This document shows positions 59,626 to 64,000 of a stretch of 64,000 nucleotides of DNA, piece by piece. Position 1 is the first letter of the stretch. Every line of letters begins with the position of its first letter. Under the pieces are notes generated by a model. It was not told the DNA's origin. It ran no database searches and saw nothing but the letters and a program-made list of their open reading frames with translations. The DNA comes from Chamaelirium japonicum (Eukaryota; Streptophyta; Magnoliopsida; Liliales; Melanthiaceae), in the NCBI GenBank assembly GCA_947650365.1, contig OX393550.1, positions 55,122,569-55,186,568 of the forward strand, given 5' to 3'. A program made the position numbers and the translations under genes.

Positions 59626-60590
59626 GTGATCTCTCACCTCTATTCTTAAATTGTTTCTTTTACTTGTATTGATTAAGTTTTTATTATAGCAAAAATAGAT
59701 ATCAACACAAATGCTAGTAGTGTTTTTCCAGAGCATGTATATACGTTAGGACTGTCTACTTACCCATATGGTGACATGCTTGGATGTGGGGGGCATCTAA
59801 AATGATATACAAAGTCGTCATTGTTGGAACTTGAGGAGAACATACTTCCGGATTCAAATTCATGTTACCTCTTAGACTTCAATGCATTCTTCATTTACAA
59901 AATATTTAAAAATATTGTGCATCGTATATGTATATAATTGAAGTGAAGAGCGCCATAATAGGGCCTTCAGCTTAAAAGAAATAAGGTATATTGTATTTAA
60001 GTTTGTTACAGCTATGTTGGTATTTTTTTCAAGGAATTACAGCTGTGTTGGTATTAGGTTTCTCATTTTGCACTTTGGAAATAGATTTCAGATGTGTAAA
60101 GCTATGAAAAGGAAATTTAGTTATTGGCACATTAAAATTTAATTAAATAGTTAAAGTCTGATTGCTACAATATGTCTGGAAGTTTTGAAGTAACGTTGGA
60201 TGGTATGCAAAAATGGATTATGTTCTCTGGCAGGCAATTGTTGAATGGTTGAGTACAATAAGAACATATGATGTTATAAAGCAATACAACAATATCTCTT
60301 ACACCCATCACCTCGAGAAACAAGAAGTAAAAGATGAACTTATCACAAAATCATTGAAAAATTTGCCGTTATGTATGAAAAGAGTGTGGTGTTGCTAGAC
60401 TTTTTCAAGAAACCCATATTTTGCTTATTAAATTGCCCATAACGAGTGATTAAGTAGATGTTACTATTAGTCATATGTATAGCCACATATCCTTCCTTTG
60501 TATACAAGCCTCACATTAGGATAATATATATGTTGGCCCTAATAAGTGATGTCTTCTCCCCCAAAACCCTAGCTCCCTCCCCTAAGGTTA
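59626..60590 (+). other. Start of the intron after exon 10, unassigned
   Basis: AT-rich intron sequence. The last part, from about 60500, may be the LTR of the Copia element that follows, but its start was not found. Confidence 0.4.
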
Positions 60591-60598
60591 TTGGTGAC

Positions 60599-61311
60599 CT
60601 ATGCAGTCAAAGTCGGTAGTTGGCCCTAGTCGGCCAAGGGCCGACTAGGACTAGTCGGGACTAATTCAGGACTAGTCGGCCAAAACTTATTCTAACCCCT
60701 CCCCCCCTCACTAAACATATATGATATATGAACTAGTATAAATGTCAATAAGTATATGATATTAGTCAGTTAATAACAATACATACTTTCACACTTCACA
60801 GCATGAGTATAAATCCATAAGTAACAGTCTAACAGAACACAGTTGTATTGGCTTCATGCCCATGTCAAAAGACTCAGAACTAAGAATTCATCACAATATT
60901 TGTTTGATGATGTTTAATCAGTGAACAACCCCAATTTTGATTATAGGGTTATATGAATATCAACAAATAAACTAATTATTTGTCTATGTTTTTATCTGAG
61001 ATTCTCAGGTGCTCAATAGATGATTACAGGGAAGAGCCATAGTTGTGAGTCTTGCGACTCAAGACTTTGAGCCAATGTAAAAAAATCCAAACAAAATTGC
61101 TTGCAAAGACTCATTACAAAAAAAAAATTTGCTTGCAGAATGCTGCTTGGGGACTAGTCGGCAGTCGTTAGTCGGGGACTAGTCGGTTTAGTCGGGGACT
61201 AGTCGGGATTCCGCCCAGCAATGACGGAATCGAAATTAATCGGTCCGCAAAATGCCGCCCAGGGACTAGTCGGGGACTAGTCGCCGACTAGTCCCGACTT
61301 TGATAGCATAG
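60599..61311. mobile_element. hAT MITE with 8-bp duplication TTGGTGAC at a Copia LTR end
   Basis: 713 bp with ends CTATGCAGTCAAAGTCGG and CCGACTTTGATAGCATAG, flanked by TTGGTGAC at 60591-60598 and 61312-61319. Near the ends GGACTAGTCGG and TTAGTCGGGGACTAGTCGG repeat. The right-hand copy of the duplication runs directly into the Copia primer binding site. Confidence 0.87.
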
Positions 61312-63283
61312 TTGGTGACATGGTATCAGAGCAAGGTTCGACTATCCCTTTGCGACTCCTCTAGCACTTCATGCCAGTGATCCTTCGGCCACTGCTCGAG
61401 CCAATTATCGAGGTCCTTCGACTGATCTCCTCTTTATTGCATGATCTTGAGATCCGACTCGAGATCCAAGCATCTCTCTTACTCTCCTCCAGCCTACTGT
61501 ATCGACGCCTGCTGCTAGTTTGATCTCCGGCTGGTTGCATTGCATCTATATCCAACTCCTGCACATTGCTCCTCGAGTTTTGGCCTCTTATCCATCTACA
61601 GATCCAGCCGTTTGAGATCTCGGCTCCGAGATGTTCTTTGACCGGCCCTTGCTGGCCTCCATTTATTCGAGTTCACCCTCGAGCTTCGGCCTTCATTGAG
61701 ATCGAGCCTCTTGCTTCTACTGCTTGCCGACGAAAATCAAGATCGATCCTTTTTCTCCTCGAGTACAACGGGACCGTTCGACCTCTACTGATCTGACATC
61801 TTCTCGAGTTGCGGCTTCTGCTGCACCTCCTCGAGCTTCATCCTCTGCTGCACCTCTTTAGTTCCATCCCCACTCTGCTTTGAGATCCTTTAGGAGCTCC
61901 GCTGCACATATCAAATCTGGCACACACCATTGGTATCAGATCTAGCACTGACGGTAGCCTGGCAGCACCGGCCTGGCACTCCATGAAGCAGTGAGCATCT
62001 GGCACCCACAACAATCATCTGACACCCAGATCTGCCATAGGGCACCCTGAGACCACTTATACTCCGTCGAGCACCCCGTCGTCTTAGGGCACCCCAACGC
62101 CTCTGTTTACACTCCCTGACACTGAGGGCACCCCGTTGCACTCCGTCGGGTGTCCGTGCTCCTCACCTCTCCTCACTACACTTGTGCTCTTGCGTGACTG
62201 GTCCCTCGGCGCAAATGGCTCAACCAACAATGACCCTTTTGTGCACCATGGCCGCTTGCTTAGTCCCTCACCTTACCATTTTGAGTTTGTTCTTGGTCCT
62301 GCCCCTTTGCATCATCATATTGGTTGTGCTTGTACTCCTGCAGTTTTTCCTGGCACTACAACTGCTCCTCCAGCTTCAACTTCAGCTTCAGCTACTCGAG
62401 CAACGAGTTGAGCAACTTCTTCTATAGCAGTCTGCCTCCAGTTCTTCTGCCCTCTCTGCCACGGTGCCACCTCGAGAACCGCTGCCTCTTAGATTATGGA
62501 TTCTGGAGCCTCTCACCACATGATCCCTGACCACGTCATTCTCACTGCATACTCACCAGCCTCTTGCATCCCTTCGATCCACACCGCAGATGGTTTACGT
62601 TTGACCATCTCGCATATTGGATCCATCACCACCAGCTCAGATCCTACAAGTCATCTTTCCTTACCTTTTATTCTGTGTGCTCCTCAGTTTTGCATGAACC
62701 TTATTTCTATTAGTAGTCTCTGGGATTCTGGATTGATTGGTTCTTTTACATCTTCTTGTACTGCGCAAGATCCACGTATTAGATAGGGGAATTGCATTGC
62801 TCATAGGAGAGGTTGGTTGTACAATCTGAAGTACCTTCACCTCCCTGACTCCCCTCTCTCGGTCTTCTTTGGTGTTGTCATCTCTGATGACGACCTGTGG
62901 CACAAAAGTTAGGTCATGTGTCAGAATCTTGACTTAAAATCACTTTCCAATCTATAGCTTTAGGTTGATGCTTATTTTCTTTTCTTCTTTTGTATGGGTT
63001 GTAAGTTAGCTAAGCACTCGACTCTCCCTTTCTCTCATACATGTTGTTCTTTTGATTTAGTACATTCATATATTTGGGATCCAGCTCATTTTTCCTTCAT
63101 TTATGGTATTTATTTTTATGTCAGTTTCATCGACAATTATTTGCTACACTTGGGTCTATCTCCGCTCCGAGATACCCGACATTATATCAGACCTTCACAA
63201 CTATGATCAACACTCATTTTTATGCTCGCATCAAGACCTTTCGATTTGATTACACCCTCTTCCAACAATTATGTTCTCGTACT
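61312..63283 (+). mobile_element. Ty1/Copia retrotransposon fossil
   Basis: TGGTATCAGAGC at 61321-61332 is the initiator-Met tRNA primer site. Remnants follow in order: a Ser/Leu-rich gag-like stretch, the protease motif MDSGASHHMIPDHV near 62494, a pre-integrase stretch (PQFCMNLISISSLWDSGL), and the start of the integrase core (KLAKHSTLPFSHTC, FDLVHSYIWDPAHF, YFYVSFIDNY). No reverse transcriptase or 3' LTR follows, since a foldback MITE begins at 63284. The element is broken in several places. Confidence 0.85.
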
Positions 63284-63599
63284 AATGAAATTTGGTGAGG
63301 GTGTTGTCTAGGATAAGATAATCATCCTCACCAATTTTCATCAAATTCCAAAAGTTCTAGAGTCATCAAATGGCCGAAGCAAAATCTGCAGATTTTAACG
63401 ATGACTGTGGACGACAGATTTTACGTCGGCCATTTGATGACCCTAGAAGTTTTGGAATTTGATGAAAATCGGTGAGGATGATCATCTTATCCTAGACAAC
63501 AGCTTCACCAAATTTCATCAAATTCTAAAACTTCTAGGGGGGTCAAAGTAAGCGCAGCTCACTTTCTAAACCGGCAGCTCACAGCTCAACCTTATAACT

Positions 63600-63600
<1 letters not shown>
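63284..63600. mobile_element. Foldback MITE family B, copy 3, left end lost
   Basis: Starts inside the family B module (GAAATTTGGTGAGGGTGTTG) right after Copia sequence. It then has the centre arms GGCCGAAGCAAAATCTG and ACGTCGGCC, the core GATCATCTTATCCTAGACAA and the full right end GGCAGCTCACAGCTCAACC. (TA)n follows. Confidence 0.8.
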
Positions 63601-63696
<96 letters not shown>

Positions 63697-63697
63697 C

Positions 63698-63730
<33 letters not shown>
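63601..63730. repeat. (TA)n(CA)n compound microsatellite
   Basis: About 90 bp TA then about 38 bp CA joining two family B foldbacks. Confidence 0.95.
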
Positions 63731-64000
63731 GGAATGTTACAGTGAGCTGTGAGCTGCCGGTTTAGCGGGTATTTTGACGCCCCCCTAGGAGTTTTGGAAT
63801 TTGATGAAATTTGGTGAGGGTGTTGTCTAAGGTAAGATGATCATACTCACCAATTTTCATCAAATTCCAAAACTTCTACGGGGGTCAAATGGTCGAAGCA
63901 AAATCTGCCGCCCGCAATCACCGTTAAAATCTGCAGATTTTGCTTCGACCATTTGACCACCCTAAAATTTATGGAATTTGATGAAAATTGGTGAGGATGA
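63731..64000. mobile_element. Foldback MITE family B, copy 4, cut by window end
   Basis: Starts GGAATGTTACAGTGAGCTG, then GAGCTGCCGGTTTAGC. The left module and the centre (GGTCGAAGCAAAATCTG) are complete; the right half continues past the window. The centre is inverted relative to the other B copies. Confidence 0.85.

Noticed and set aside
60213-60398. Open frame as the next CPSF160 exon after 59625
   Set aside because: The expected continuation (FYYAPK...) is absent and the sequence shows no family motif.

Overview
This window is nuclear DNA of a flowering plant. It holds the middle of one large gene on the + strand whose introns are packed with transposons. The gene encodes the plant homologue of CPSF160 (cleavage and polyadenylation specificity factor subunit 1). 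Ten exons can be read between 7166 and 59625, about 2.0 kb of coding sequence or roughly 675 of the family's ~1,450 residues. The first and last exons of the gene lie outside the window. GT-AG introns, hAT, Helitron and LTR elements, and a plastid rDNA insertion all point to a plant. The very long introns (16.7, 4.6, 11.7, 10.4 and 6.4 kb) fit a repeat-rich, long-intron lineage such as a magnoliid or early eudicot, but the species cannot be fixed from what I see. Layout: 1-7165 lies upstream of the first visible exon. It has a hAT MITE, then a chain of about ten foldback MITEs joined by (TA)n or (CT)n(TA)n tracts, then hAT-type elements. Intron 7261-23959 carries a nested hAT pair, a minus-strand Helitron with a captured acyl-protein thioesterase fragment and a solo LTR, a complete 3.4 kb Helitron, a third Helitron end, and a tandem LTR element. 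Intron 24157-28802 carries two hAT MITEs with 8-bp target duplications and an LTR with its primer binding site. Intron 29591-41331 carries a LINE endonuclease fragment, an old LTR element holding a hAT MITE, a nuclear copy of plastid 23S-4.5S rDNA and a Mutator-like MITE, and two more (TA)n-flanked foldbacks. Intron 41751-52163 carries a MITE rich in small palindromes, five hAT MITEs and a LINE fragment. Intron 53051-59439 carries a Copia fragment and a 5'-truncated L1-type LINE. The right end has a Copia fossil with a hAT MITE at its LTR/primer-site boundary and two more (TA)n-associated foldbacks. The most unusual content is a group of (TA)n-associated foldback MITEs. At least eight kinds have different termini but share an ~80-nt module used twice per element in inverted orientation. 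In the best-preserved families each half is itself a hairpin, so the element is a palindrome of palindromes. They resemble in habit the microsatellite-targeting Micron elements of rice, but the shared module and two-level symmetry are not something I can match to a named family. No CRISPR array, tRNA gene, functional rRNA gene or second complete host gene was found. The long Ile-Tyr, Leu-Ser and Glu-Arg repeat reading frames are microsatellites.
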